Notes: generated by a model from the sequence alone, not told the origin. A stretch of 64,000 nucleotides of DNA from Piscicola geometra (GCA_943735955.1 OX030960.1:5763035-5827034); one strand, 5' to 3'. Shown: positions 34,516-46,159, numbered from the stretch's first letter. Made by a program: numbers and translations.

Positions 34516-35110
34516 TGAAATCTACCATACGAGGAATATTCTTTAATTTTTTCCCATTTTTACGAATAGGAAATACTACAAATAAACGAAATTAATTTTT
34601 ACAAAATTGAATTTATTTTTTTGTCTATTTTTTTACGCCACTTGATATTTCAACATTGGAATGTACCAATGGTACATTGTACCATACAGGGAATTTACCT
34701 TCTAATAAAAACGTGAGATAAAATGGCTAAATTTCAATATAATTTGTTTTTTATTTCACAAAAGAGGCATATAATATATATGAATGGAATTTATTTGTTT
34801 AAAATAAATATTAAAAAAATTCTAGATTTGTTTAGCAACAGAAAAAGAAAAAAAGAAAAAAGTTTAACAAATGTGACAAAAATGTCAAAAATAAAATACG
34901 AATAGGAAGCACTACAAATAAGTGTAATTCATTAAAAAAATATTCAATTTATTTTTTCCCCCATTTTTTACGCTTTCTAAAATTTCAACATTGGATTCTA
35001 CCGTTTAATAAAAACCTGAGATAAAATGATTAAATTTAAATAAAATTTGTTTTTTATTTTACACATTAGCATATAATATATATGAATGCAATTTATTTGT
35101 TTTACAAAAA
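34516..35110 (+). repeat. Left long inverted repeat of the MULE
   Basis: Pairs with 36480-37164. It is itself partly duplicated: the motif with AATAGGAA, TACTACAAATAA or CACTACAAATAAG, a TTTTTACGC segment, TTTCAACATTGGA and a run ending TAAAATGG or TAAAATGA appears twice, at 34560-34800 and 34905-35090. Confidence 0.75.
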
Positions 35111-35595
35111 AATTCTCGATTTTTTAGCAACATAAAAAGAAAAAAAGAAAAAAGAAAGAATGGCTTCATGACTACTTTAAAAGTACCGTCAAGAAACCAT
35201 GTCCTCGTCTTCGTCAGCCTCTCCATGTTCTTTCGGGTCGCAAAGAGGTAGTGCGCGTTTGACCCATACGTCACACTACCTCTGTAAAATGGTTCTTGGA
35301 ACGTCCTTTCGAAAAAGCTGGAATCAACCTGAATAAGTAAAAAAGATCAGTAAAAAAGTGTCATAGGCGCTTACAGAGAATACTTAAATGTGAGAATAAT
35401 CTCATAGTAAAGGGAGTGCTGGATGGTTCTTTTGGCCACATGCGCCTCCTGTGGTAGTCGGCAATTTGAGACAAGTTGCTCTCACTAATTGCGGCGCAGG
35501 TTGGCTGCTCCCCCAAGGGGAACTTCTGCCCAGCATCTCTGATGATGCAGTGTCCAGGAGCCGTTCTTGAGCAGCCGACTTGGTTTTATGAGAAA
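35074..35595 (-). pseudogene. MULE transposase fragment
   Basis: Two minus-strand coding segments are visible. The upstream one (about 35595-35407) reads HCIIRDAGQKFPLGEQPTCA then IADYHRRRMWPKEPSSTPF, an N-terminal region often seen before the MULE catalytic domain. The downstream one (35328-35074) follows an acceptor ending TTATTCAG and reads YGSNAHYLFATRKNMERL then RTWFLDGTFKVVMKPFF, matching the MULE signature W-x-DGTFK-V with the first catalytic aspartate. The rest of the DDE domain is missing: the frame runs directly into the inverted repeat. It is therefore an internally deleted, non-functional copy. Confidence 0.7.
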
Positions 35596-35654
35596 GTTAA
35601 ACTTGCATAAATAAATTCTGTGAAATTGCAATGGCAAATATTTATATATTACAT

Positions 35655-36270
35655 CTTTTTTCTGAAGAATAGTGGTTAAAAGGCCCGGTCTTGAGGCATG
35701 AGTATAGGAAATTCCGTGCCTTTTTGCTTTATCCTTGTTGGGCAAATTCTACCCTTTGTACGCACACTGCATCGCCACAGCACACCATACTGGTATTTTT
35801 GTTAGAGGGGTGGAAGGAATAAATAATCACGAAATACAAAAATTAAAAATTATTTCAAAGCGTTATCTTACTGTTGGCCACGGGTGACACTTGTCACAAG
35901 ATGTTCGTTCTTTTTTCTGAAGAATAGTGGTTAAAAGGCCCGGTCTTGAGGCATCAGTAATTCCGTGCATTTTTGCTTTATCCTTGCTGAGAAAATTCTA
36001 CCCTTTGTTCGCACGCTGCATCGCCACAGCACACCATACTGGGATTTTTGTTAAAGGGGTGGAAGGAATAAATAATCTCGAAATACAAAAATTAAAAATA
36101 ATTTTAAAGCGTTATCTTACTGTTGGCCACGGGTGAAGGAATAGCCTTTGCTTGACACAAGATTTCCGTTCCTAATTGTGAGCCACCTTGTACCACGGTG
36201 AAAGTAGGCGGCTGGTAAGGGACAAAATCTTCTTCATTGACATGTTCTTCACTGATGTCACTGAAAAAAA
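35655..36270 (-). pseudogene. MULE N-terminal (FLYWCH-like) exon remnants, duplicated
   Basis: A segment at 36165-36260 reads EDFVPYQPPTFTVVQGGSQL on the minus strand, resembling the start of a FLYWCH-type DNA-binding module. Two direct copies of about 230 bp follow (35655-35885 and 35909-36140), each with VWCAVAMQC-like cysteines and each in AT-rich surroundings. The zinc-finger assignment is tentative. Confidence 0.4.
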
Positions 36271-36479
36271 TATTGAGTGATAAGCAACGAAAAATTATAT
36301 TGATAACTTCGATTAGTAAAATGAATAACTTATGACTTCTCGTCTATGAAACTAGTTTCCTCCATTCGAGATGGACCCGGTTAAAGCTTATCATCATCAG
36401 TCTCATCATCACTGTAAAAAATAAAATATGAGTTACTCATTTACAACAATTACAATTTAATTTAAATAAATAGAACTAA

Positions 36480-37164
36480 TTACTAACTTCTATTTATTTT
36501 AGACATTTTTGCCACATTTGTCAAACTTTTTTCTTGTTATGTTGCTAAAAAAATCGAGAATTATTTTTATTTTTATTTGAAACTAATAAATTCCCTTCAT
36601 ATACATTATATGCTAATTGTGTGAAATAAAATCAAATTTTATTGAAATTTAACCATTTTATCTCATGTTTTTATTAAACGGTGGAATCCAATGTTGAAAT
36701 TTTAAAGGGCGTAAAAAAATAGAGAAAAAAATTAATTAAATATTTTTTTAATGAATTACACTTATTTGTAGTGCTTCCTATTCGTATTTTATTTTAGACA
36801 TTTTTGTCACATTTATTAAACTTTTTTCTTTTTATGTTGCTAAAAAATCGAGAATTTTATTTTTATTTTAAACAAATAAATTCCATTCATATATATTATA
36901 TGCTACTTTTGTGAAATAAAAAACAAATTATATTGAAATTTAACCATTTATCTCACGTTTTTATTAGAAGGTAAATTCCCTGTATGGTACAATGGTACAT
37001 TGTGACTGAATGGTACATTCCTATGTTGAAATTTCAAGTGGCGTAAAAAAATAGACAAAAAATAAATTCAATTTTTTAAAAATTAATTTAGTTTATTTGT
37101 AGTGTTTCCTATTCGCAAAAATTAAAAAAATTCTTGAGGTAAATTCCCCGTATGGTAGATTTCA
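36480..37164 (-). repeat. Right long inverted repeat of the MULE
   Basis: Reverse-complement match of the left repeat, with the same internal duplication. The two arms differ by small indels, so they are not identical copies. Confidence 0.75.
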
Positions 37165-37203
37165 GTTATAGTTGATTCCAACGCATACCCTTATCGCTCC
37201 ATA

Positions 37204-38147
37204 TGGATGTTCCTGTGTACATATGTATGAACTATTTAAAATATTCATACAAATTGATATATATCATGTTTTAAAAATTTACGTAAGTAAACATATTTGA
37301 TAAAATTAATACAAAATATCTACTTGGCAATACATGCTCCTGTATTATAGGCAAAAGAGTGGCAGTGTCCCTTCTGGCCACCTATATTATGAAAGCCTCT
37401 TTGGTTTGGCTGTCAATGCCCCCGAAAACCCACCGGGCAGCAACAGGCCTTGCACTCTGATTTCTTGTTCTTTTGGCTGATGAGACTTGACTCATCGATC
37501 TGCACAATATGACCAGGGCCCCCGATACGAACTGGGTGATCTCTGATCCAGTTCGTACAAAGCTCCCTGGTCATATTGTACCAATCAGGGAGAGTGTTGG
37601 TTCCAGTCAATTGAAGCAAATTCTTTTAGGTTGTTTGACTTACATCATCCAACGCCCAATAAAAGAGTATCTGAATGGTATTAAAAAAGTATAAATTAAT
37701 GTGTAAATATTTTATAATTAAATCAATTCATAATAAATCAAAAACATACTATAATGCTTGTATCCAAAGGAAATTTAGAGTTCTCAAAAAAACTGCGCTT
37801 TCTTATCGACAGTGTTTTTCGACATCTCGAGACGGAACACCGCCAAACAAAGCCATCAGAAAGGTTTATTCGTTTGGAAATAACCATTTCTGCTCCGCAA
37901 AAGAAAACCTTAGTTCGACTTAGCAGACCATGGTTTTTGGCCCAAATTATCGCATTTTCAATTTCATTGAGAAAGGCCATTAATTGAACTGAATATAATC
38001 CGCCAACATTAGGAAATAAATCTAACATTGTGTGGAACGAATTGTAAGACAATAAGGAGAAAGTTACAAAAACACTAAATACAAACCTTGAAAGTTCTTG
38101 TTTTACTTTTAACATATGTCAATCAAAAAAGTGGGAGGAGTTAAATG
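37204..38147 (-). mobile_element. Merlin-type element fragment, tandem unit 1
   Basis: Starts with TGTTCCTGTGTAC and ends with TCAATCAAAAAAGTGGGAGG. The same about 0.93-kb unit repeats directly from 38150. It holds a Merlin (ISXO2-like) transposase fragment at 37413-37619 plus a second minus-strand frame (37738-38115) with no recognised domain. Confidence 0.65.
37413..37619 (-). pseudogene. Merlin transposase fragment (unit 1)
   Basis: Contains CTNWIRDHPVRIGGPGHIVQ followed directly by IDES, the conserved ISXO2/Merlin region with its first catalytic Asp (VQIDES). After this the frame shifts near the KKSECKACCC stretch. In another frame VFGGIDSQTKEAFI and TATLLPIIQEHVLPS continue the catalytic domain and then stop abruptly near 37325. 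The C-terminal third, with the final catalytic residue, is absent. The paired Cys N-terminal region is not visible. Confidence 0.7.
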
Positions 38148-38149
38148 AA

Positions 38150-39056
38150 CATGAATGTTCCTGTGTACGTATGTATGAACTATTAAAAAATATTGATAAA
38201 AATTAATATATATAATGTTTTACCAATTTACCTAAGTAAAAATTTTTGATAAAATTAATACAAGATATCTACTTGGCAATACATGCTCCTGTATTATAGG
38301 CAAGAGTGGCAGTGTCCCTTCTGGCCACCTATATTATGAAAGCCTCTTTGGTTTGACTGTCAATGCCCCCGAAAACCCACCGGGCAGCAACATGCCTTGC
38401 ACTCTGATTCCTTGTTCTTTTGGCTGATGAGACTTGACTCTCATCGATCTGCACAATATGACCAGGGCCCCCGATACGAACTGGGTGATCTCTGATCCAG
38501 TTCGTACAAAGCTTTCTGGTCATATTGTGCCAATCAGGGAGAGTGTTGTTACCAGTCAATTGAAGCAAATTCTTTAAGGTTGTTTGACATCATTCAAAGC
38601 CCAATAAAAGAGTATCAGAATGGTATTAAAAAAGTATAAATTAATGTTTAAATATTTGATAATTAAATCAATTCATAATAAATCAAAAACATACTAAAAT
38701 GCTTTTATCCAAAACAAGTTTTTTATAAAAAAAACTGCTCTTTCTTATCAACAGTGTTTTTCGACACCGCCAGACAAATCCATCAGAAAGGTTTTTTCGT
38801 TTGGAAAAAACCATTTCTGCTCTGCAGACCATGGTTTTGGCCTACATTACCGAATTTTCAAATTCATTGAGAAAAGCCATTAATTGAACTGAATATAATC
38901 CGCTAACATTAGGAAATAAATCTGACAGTTGTATTTGTGTAGAACGAATTGACAGACGATAACGAGATAGATCCAAAAACACTAAATACAAACTTTGAAA
39001 GTTCTTTTACCTCTAACAAATGTCAATCAAAAAAGTGGGAGGAGTTAAATAAACAT
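38150..39056 (-). mobile_element. Merlin-type element fragment, tandem unit 2
   Basis: A second direct copy of the 37204-38147 unit, carrying the same transposase segment. It has a deletion relative to unit 1 around 38800. Head-to-tail duplication is unusual for cut-and-paste elements. Confidence 0.65.
38329..38568 (-). pseudogene. Merlin transposase fragment (unit 2)
   Basis: Same protein segment as unit 1 but longer in one frame: TLPDWHNMTRKLCTNWIRD, GGPGHIVQIDESQVSSAKR, then VAARWVFGGIDSQTKEAFII and a stop. The catalytic Asp in VQIDES is kept. The C-terminus is missing as in unit 1, so neither copy can encode an active enzyme. Confidence 0.7.
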
Positions 39057-39365
39057 GAATAATATAGATCGGCTTTTAAAAGAATTTCACCGTATAATCA
39101 TATAAATCTTTTCAAAAAGTAGTTTTAAAGAAAAAGAAATATAGCAAAAATATTTTAAAATGAATAAATAATTAATCAGGTAAAATTGTTTTGTAAGGCC
39201 TTAACCCATTAATGCATGACTCAAAGGAATTAATTAATTTTTTAAAAATTTATTAAAGAAATTATTCTAAAAAATAAAAGTAAAAGTTAGTCTGAAATTC
39301 TACACAAAAAATGAAAATTACAAATGTCCTTAAAAAAGGAAACCATGCAATGCTACTGACGGTAA

Positions 39366-40516
39366 TCATGATTCTTGGTAGATGCTGTCACACAGTCGCC
39401 TATACTTGTACACGAAGGCAACCAAGTTTAGCGTATGATTTGCGCATCTGACATGCTTTTTCAGCATATTAACAATGTCTAAGTCAATTATTGCCTCATC
39501 ACCTTGAATTAAGTCTACAACACTAATTGCTTCTAATTCACTTTCATCAGATTCGTCGACATCATCATCATGATCTGTAGTCACATCTGTCTGAGCAGTG
39601 TTCTCTTTTAAAAACAATGAAATCTTTATCATGTTAGCGGCATTGTCAGTGACACTTATTAAAACTTTTGAATTAATGTGAAATTCATCAAAGACATTTA
39701 TGATTTTCCTGGCTATCTGCATGTTTCATTCTTTGACAGGTAATAACATTAGAATTTCTTTGAGGAGTCTGTTCATCAATAAAGTGAACTGTCATTCCAA
39801 TAAATTATCTTTTGTGGCTACTCCATAAGTCAGCTGTGACAGAGAGAAAGTCAACCTTTTCCAATGTTTCTACAAGCTTTGCTTTTGCTTGACTGTAGGC
39901 TTCATCCATGTATCGTCCCAAACTGCGCCTGCTAGGTATGTTTATCTCCGGAGTGACAATGGAACAAAACTTTTCGAAACTTGTTCACTCTACTGTGGCG
40001 AAAGGTTGCATGTCCTCCACGAGCATATTAATTAATCTCTGGTTTAATTTCTCTTGAGTCACTGGTGCAGGTTTACGTTTAGATTTAGGGCCTTCCGACA
40101 GCAGATCATCTACCATGTTTTGAGTCGATTGTTTACTTGTAGATGCTTCAGTCTCAGAGCCACCTTAGATCGCCTCTTGGTCGCCATGGAAGCCTTATTG
40201 GCGGAGAACTGACGATATAAACATGCATGAATGTCTTGACAACAAATTAGATTTTAAAATATTTATTTAAGTAACATTTCTAATATTTAAAAAAAGTGAT
40301 AACTCAAAAAAAGTATCAATTTATGCAATATTCGAAAATTACCAATCAATCAATAAAAAAATGCTTAAAACTGGGGCTTACCTTCAGACGCTTCAGGAAA
40401 TAAGAGCTTGACGAGATATTTCCACTAATCTGAACTCCACGACAATGCTTACACGTTTCGACGAAATTTTTTTCGTCAGATTTAATACTTGGGTTTTTAA
40501 AATGTTCTTTTACCAT
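39366..40516 (-). pseudogene. BED-finger hAT transposase, N-terminal two-thirds, decayed
   Basis: The first exon starts at 40516 and encodes a BED-type finger with FVETCKHCRGVQISGN, followed by a good donor (CTGAAG, GTAAGC) near 40380. Downstream on the minus strand come PVTQEKLNQRLINMLVEDMQ, PEINIPSRRSLGRYMDEAY, VDFLSVTADLWSSHKR with the catalytic Asp, then an in-frame stop, FIGMTVHFIDEQTP and an open segment (39722-39366) containing ISVTDNAANMIK and KHVRCANHTLNLVAF, all in the order of ZBED-like hAT transposases. The C-terminal dimerisation region is absent. At least two in-frame stops (after QPFATVE and after SSHKR) show it is dead. Confidence 0.75.
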
Positions 40517-40637
40517 TGCCAAACTAACAGTTTATTTTAATTATTTTTATTTCAATAAACAATTTTTTTATCATAGAATTTCCCATGGGCACTTCAACTG
40601 ATATTTAGAAATGTGAATTTTTGTAGACAAAATTATC

Positions 40638-40835
40638 TTTTAACTACTTAGAGTGTCTTAACTACTTTTGAGTGTCTTAACTACTTTTGAGTGTCTTAAC
40701 TACTTTTGAGTGTCTTAACTACTTTTGAGTGTCTTAACTACTTTTGAGTGTCTTAACTACTTTTGAGTGTCTTAACTACTTTTGAGTGTCTTAACTACTT
40801 TTGAGTGTCTTAACTACTTTTGAGTAGTTAAACTA
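40638..40835. repeat. 19-bp minisatellite, about 10 copies
   Basis: Near-perfect units of TTAACTACTTTTGAGTGTC end in a diverged TTGAGTAGTTAAACTACG. It lies about 120 bp beyond the 5' end of the hAT pseudogene and just outside the long-TIR element. Confidence 0.95.
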
Positions 40836-40869
40836 CGTATTTAACTACTGCCCATTGTTGGTTCTCAAT

Positions 40870-41230
40870 AAGAATATTGTTGCAGGATAGCGTAGCTGCG
40901 TGGTTGATGTTGAAGTTTCAGTCATTTTTTTCCATCGAAAAGTAAAAGTTATAGGTAAATCAAGCTCAAATTGTTATCTTTAAATTTTTTGTTATTACAA
41001 CTTCCGAAGATGTTGCAAATAATAATTCTACTGAAAAAATGAAGAAAGTCATTAGAAAAATCTGTTAAAATTTATGTAGTTAACAAATCAAGATGACATT
41101 TAATGCACTTTATAGAAGAATGTATGCTGAATTCAATAATGTAACTCGATATTTCGGACGGAAATTTTAAACCCCCCTCAAGGGTGTTTCCATCAGAACT
41201 ATATCTACTGAAAAAATCATTAGAAAAATC
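40870..41230 (+). repeat. Left terminal inverted repeat of the long-TIR element
   Basis: Matches 46970-47375 in reverse complement; see the element entry for landmarks. Confidence 0.7.
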
Positions 41231-41313
41231 GATTTAGTACATTCAAACTTGAGGAAATAATTAAACAAAAAAACAATCTACACAGTTCACACATGAATTG
41301 GATGGGTTCCTAG

Positions 41314-41622
41314 TCGACCTGATCGTTTATTACATGGTATTATTAGGATCTGTTTCACATTTCCGCCACAAACAAACGTTTAAGTTGAACTCGGTAATTT
41401 TAAAAAAACAACAACGGCTCATGGCACTTATTTAATTTGCAGGCGTTATTTCAAATAGTTTGCCTAAATTTCAATAAAAGATAGCCGCTTTTTGTAATTG
41501 TTAGAAACAAAAAAATAAAAAGTTGTTGTTTATGTTTACAATGACCAAGTTCAACGTAAACCTTTGTTTGTGGCGGAAATGTAAAACAGATCCAAATATT
41601 ACCATGTAATAAACGATCAGGT
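41314..41622. repeat. Long hairpin (MITE-like inverted repeat)
   Basis: Arms of about 100 bp (41314-41415 and 41516-41622) are nearly perfect reverse complements, for example TTTCCGCCACAAACAAACG against TTTGTTTGTGGCGGAAATG, around a loop of about 100 bp. It could be a small non-autonomous element or a source of double-stranded RNA. Confidence 0.75.
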
Positions 41623-41769
41623 GTATGATGAACACCTTTAGATAATGATGCAAAATCTATATCCGACATACACTGCGGTAACTGCAAAACCAACTCAGGC
41701 ATCCTCCACACGTTGGGGTCACCAATTGTAGCGAGCACGATAGGAATAAGAAGACATATATTTATTAAC

Positions 41770-42229
41770 AAAAAAACTTGATTTATACATATATTTATTC
41801 ACAAAAATCAAAAAATTACTTAAGTTTCTCAATGAGGCGATTCATGGTTTCTATAGTCCTCTCATTGGCATGTTGAATGGATGCGTCATACCATTAATAG
41901 CCTGAATTTTTTGGGTTCAAGCTTTAAATTTTGTTCCATCAATTCCACGATTTTTTCTTTATTGTTTAACTCAACATTACTTTTCCTTCTAGAAGTTGGA
42001 GGAGTTATAGTAGAGTTAGGGCTAGTGGTTGATGGTACCAGCAACGGAACCGATGGAACACCAAGAGTAGTAGACAATAGTGCATTAGGGTTTGGTTCAA
42101 CCGATGCTCAATACCCATGTTTTCGTAATATTCTCGGTTGAAAATCGGGCTGCGATTCTTGGAAGGGTCCTGGGGCCAATACCATTGAAGTGGACCCCTC
42201 ACTACCAAAAAGTGGGGGGGTCCGGACAT
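41770..42229 (-). pseudogene. Accessory ORF of the long-TIR element, decayed
   Basis: On the minus strand the readable order is QDPSKNRSPIFNREYYENMG, a Pro/Thr/Ser-rich linker, then SNVELNNKEKIVELMEQNLK and, in another frame, HANERTIETMNRLIEKLK with a stop. The C-terminal part has coiled-coil character like the second, DNA-binding-associated ORFs of several DNA transposons. Frame changes and stops separate the parts. A second partial copy of the C-terminal end lies at 46405-46610. The function is not identified. Confidence 0.4.
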
Positions 42230-42354
42230 CTAGCATTGATTAAAGATAGTTGTTTTTCAACAAATCACTGAGTAAAGTAGAAAATTTATTTAAAAAGTAA
42301 TATATAAAAATATGAAAGTTCACTTCATCTTATTTTAAAATTTCCCATTATCAA

Positions 42355-44285
42355 TCGTCTTATTTTATCAAAACTAAAACTAAAAGCAAATGGGCTACTA
42401 CTTATTTAGAAATAAACTTAATTTGAAAAAAAAATTGTTGAGCTCAACTCGATTTTAAAAATAAAACTAATATAATTATCATAGTAATTGGGGTAATCCA
42501 GATTTGACTAAATTAGGTTTTCAATTTCAAAAAAACTTGCTTTATGTATACTCATGTATGTATTATAGAGTATAAAATAATTTCAAACACAATAATTGTA
42601 TTTTTTAATTGAGCAAATAGTTTTTCAGATTATCAGTGAACACTGACAGCCATAAAACCTCATCTAAAAAACAATATAAAATTTCTGAATTCAATTTTTT
42701 AAAGTTTTTTTTCTTCTTTTTTTCACATAAATGTTACTATATGCTGCGTAAATGAGAAATTTAAAATCAACTTTTCAAAATGGCGCCCGTAATGACGGCC
42801 ATTTAAATCTCCGTAACTTATTATTTTTCACTAAAATACTTTTAACTTCATGAAATGGTTTTTGAAAATAATTTAATTAATATTCAATTACTTTTTAACG
42901 TTAAAACTTCAATTATTTTAAAGAACCCAGTATTTTAGAAAAATCTATATTAATAAGCGAATCATGATACTATTAATGTCCCGGACAAACAGTGCTATTT
43001 TACTAGTTTAGAAGCTTCATGAAATAAATTATTAGACGATGCTTATCTCAAAATACTCTTCATTCAATGCATTCTTCAATTAGTATTATAAAAATACTAC
43101 AAAAACTAGTGTAAATTCGTGACACCTAATACTGGTATAATGAGAATCGGTGAATTTTGTGCTAACGTCAGGGTATGCATGATAGAATATGTTGATATTG
43201 TTCTATAAAAAAGAAACATTTAGAACCCGATATTATAAATTTACCTTCTTATACCCATGAACTGTATTAATAAAAAAAATTAGAAATTTAGTACTCACCT
43301 GTTTCTTGATAAGCCACAATGATCAGAGGGGAAAAAAACGCTAGAATAAAAAGTAAGAAATTGTGAAAAATAACAAAATAGCCGAAAGCTGAAATAAAAA
43401 AGTGTTTTTAAAGTTGAGAAGTAAAACCACGTCTTTAAATAAGCCTACGACTGAATAAATCAAACCGGATAGAACTAACTAATATATAAACTTAAATATT
43501 TAGTATTAATGATCTGTTAGCAAATTAAGACATGCGTTTTTAGTCTATTTTTAACTTTTGAATAGCTAGAAAGGATAATATAGTAATATTTATTATAAAA
43601 ATTTTACATGGATAATATTTTTATATTCATTTTCTTTAAAAAAGATGCATCCAGTCTTTGATACGATTTTCCATTTTTTTGAAAAACAAGTAAGACACGG
43701 AAAATCATATGTATGTAATCGATACTGGATTAACCCAATTACTTTATATAATTATAATGAGTTATTAATACTAAAAACCAATACATTCTTACTTACTACT
43801 TATTATAACTAACCTTAATAATAACCTACATAGGTTTGATTGGATGTAGTTCTATTTATACATCAATAAATCATATTAACCCGTCTTTGGGCGCATTGTT
43901 TAATTAATTGGATGTAAACAATCGGTACATCCAATGCGTTTTGAACGTTGTTTATTTCATCCGGGTGTGTCGTGAAAAACGTTGTTTAATTCTTCACTGC
44001 ATAATTCGATCTACATCTCATCAATCATAGATAAAGATTTATTTATGTATAAATAGAACTACGTCCAATCAAAACTATGTAGGTTAGCTTTCAAAAGTAG
44101 TAAGTAAGAATGGGTATTAGTAATTACTTATTATAATTATATAAAATAATTACTATGATAGTTATATTATTTTTATTTTAAAAATCGAGTAAAGCTCAAC
44201 AAATTTAAAAAAAAGTTTATTCTAAATAAGTTTTAGCCCATTTGCTTTTAGTTTTAGTTCATGATAAAATAAAGATATTTATAAA
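42355..44285. mobile_element. Nested non-autonomous element with inverted ends
   Basis: The outer arms (42355-42510 and 44135-44285) match in reverse complement over about 150 bp, for example AAACTAAAAGCAAATGGGCT against AGCCCATTTGCTTTTAGTTT. No transposase-like frame is inside. A second, inner inverted pair lies at about 43780-43870 and 44030-44110, around AACCTACATAGGTTTGATTG and CAATCAAAACTATGTAGGTT. Confidence 0.65.
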
Positions 44286-44597
44286 TTGTATAGCTTAATC
44301 ATAAAACATTTTTTTAAATTACCTCGAATGTAGTTTTATTCATGCGAAAAAGGTATTTAAAATCCCAGTCGCATAGTGACCAGAATACTTATTTAAAAGG
44401 TTTTTCAGCTTCAATCAAGCTCGAATCGAGCTCATTAGAAGTAGATTTCTCGGTACATTCCTCGGACAATAGATTCAAGCCAAGATTGAAAACAACTTTA
44501 TTCGTATTAAAATTATTAACGATCGCCTCAAAAGTATTATTTAACCCCGAAATTTCTTCTACAACTATATTTGATAAACAGTTTGAAACAACTTTGT

Positions 44598-45425
44598 TTA
44601 CATCCTACTGTTGAAATACGAACGGTTCTTTGGATTCCGTTTGTCCCAACTACTGACGGCGGTCAGATCATCGACTGGCATTCTGCGCTTCCGTCTGGTA
44701 GGTGGAATCTCCAATAGAATTTTTCGTCTGCAATGATCAATAACTGTAGGCTGTCCAGCTTTCAGGTTGTTTTTCCCATCTAGCATGTTGTGCTTCACAT
44801 ATCTAAACGCGTTCTCCACTGGACTGTTGCTCAACCGTTTGCAACTGGGGTTCGTGTACACCGTCCACAGTGGTAGATAAGCAACATACTTCCGCAGAAT
44901 TAAATCTGCATATTTCTCATTATAATATATGTTAGGTAAATCAGTTGGCTGATGACGAGTCTGTCGTACAGCATCAGTTCTAGATTTATAACGGATGTAG
45001 AAGGGGCTGTTTTGGAAAACGCAAATCGTTTCCCGATCTTTCCCGTGTTCGACCAAATCTGCAGTCTGAACGATATCGTTATGTACTACATCATCGCAAT
45101 CAGCAAAAAGATTTGGAAACACCTTCAGTCACATAAGGTGAATAAAAAATTTCCATATATGAATGAATGTAAGAATCTACATCTTTAAATGTGGGACAAT
45201 TCATAATTTACTTAAGCAAAATATGTAAAATCTTCTAACGTTACCATCAGTTGTATATGATCGAGCATCACTTGCAACAATTTTCATAAAATGTGCGCAG
45301 CATAACTTGATCATTGTAACATCATTTGGTATAACATCATCAATGGACCATTGATAAAACTTCTGTAAGTATTTGGCCAGGTCCATCGAGTTCCAAGCTA
45401 GCGCAACAGCTGTTATCATGACCAT
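44598..45425 (-). pseudogene. Transposase C-terminal region, family unresolved
   Basis: Two minus-strand pieces. The first (45425-45201) reads VIPNDVTMIKLCCAHFMKIV, resembling the region before the last catalytic residues of several invertebrate transposases (a D-x-x-H-x-x-K style motif, here changed to C-A-H-F-M-K). The second (45122-44598, 174 codons) has ILRKYVAYLPLWTVYTNP, then SNSPVENAFRYVKHNMLDGK, recalling the widespread VE-x-WF-x-x-K-x-x-IL-x-x-K motif of invertebrate transposase-like proteins; I have not placed it in a named superfamily. Introns may separate the pieces. The upstream half lies at 45.7-46.4 kb. Confidence 0.45.
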
Positions 45426-45689
45426 GGAAAAATTAGTGACTACGTTAGAAACCTTTAAGCTATCTAAGTTGGCTGGCTATGTTAGCAGTAACATGTTGGC
45501 AAGACACAAAATCTATCATGGGTACATATCTACCATTATCTTCAACAACAGCTGTATAATAAAACACTATTACATTTGCTGCCAACTTTTCTCACGAGGG
45601 ACCCTGTGGCATCAAAATACAATACAGGAGATTTTAAACGTATGGCCGCATCAATTAGGGTGTCACTGAAACATAAAAATGGGAATGGT

Positions 45690-46148
45690 AATTATACATA
45701 TTGGATGAACTTATTGATTTGTTCGTTGAATCTGGTGATAATGTCCAATACGTCATCACGGTCTCTATCGTTAGCTGCAAGAGCTTCAGAACGAACTTTT
45801 CTGAACATCATCCAGGGACTGTCTGCATGTTCCTCTGTCGTATGAGATCGTCATCGGTCTTGCACAACTCAGTATCTCTGACCACTCCTGCTTGACTATG
45901 TTTAAGAAAATTTTCGTCTTTTTTCTCCCCTCAATTGCCTCATTACTTTCAACATAAATGTTGACAATGCAATGGGGTCCTACATCTGTAATTTTGATTT
46001 TGTATGAACGACATTTTGGAAATTTGCAGTATAAATACGCCACTATTGTGTTTTTATTTCTTCTGCAATAATGGCATACCAATACACATGGCAGTAACTT
46101 ATCAGCAACCAATTTAATGGCAGTATCTTTGATTAGCTCCCCTTGCAA
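45690..46148 (-). pseudogene. Transposase-like N-terminal/middle region
   Basis: The ORF at 46148-45786 reads LPCVLVCHYCRRNKNTIVAY, then ITDVGPHCIVNIYVESNEAI and ARPMTISYDRGTCRQSLDD, before a frameshift. The partial copy at 46.61-46.80 kb keeps the uninterrupted version (CRQSLDVFRKVRSEALAAND), showing that an extra base or bases broke this copy near 45808. The downstream piece continues as DRDRDDVLDIITRFNEQINK. The GPHC-x-V motif and the R-x-x-x-G-x-x-R spacing occur in a common invertebrate transposase-like family that I cannot name. Confidence 0.45.
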
Positions 46149-46159
46149 CCAATCTGATG

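Larger units (their letters stand above)
34516..37164. mobile_element. MULE (Mutator-like) DNA transposon with about 650-bp inverted repeats
   Basis: The ends TGAAATCTACCATACG (left) and its reverse complement at 37149-37164 define the element. Inverted similarity extends inward over about 600-650 bp on each side (34516-35110 and 36480-37164), including an internal palindrome-rich motif around ACCAATGGTACATTG. The interior encodes fragments of a MULE transposase on the minus strand. I could not find a convincing 9-bp target duplication. Confidence 0.7.
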
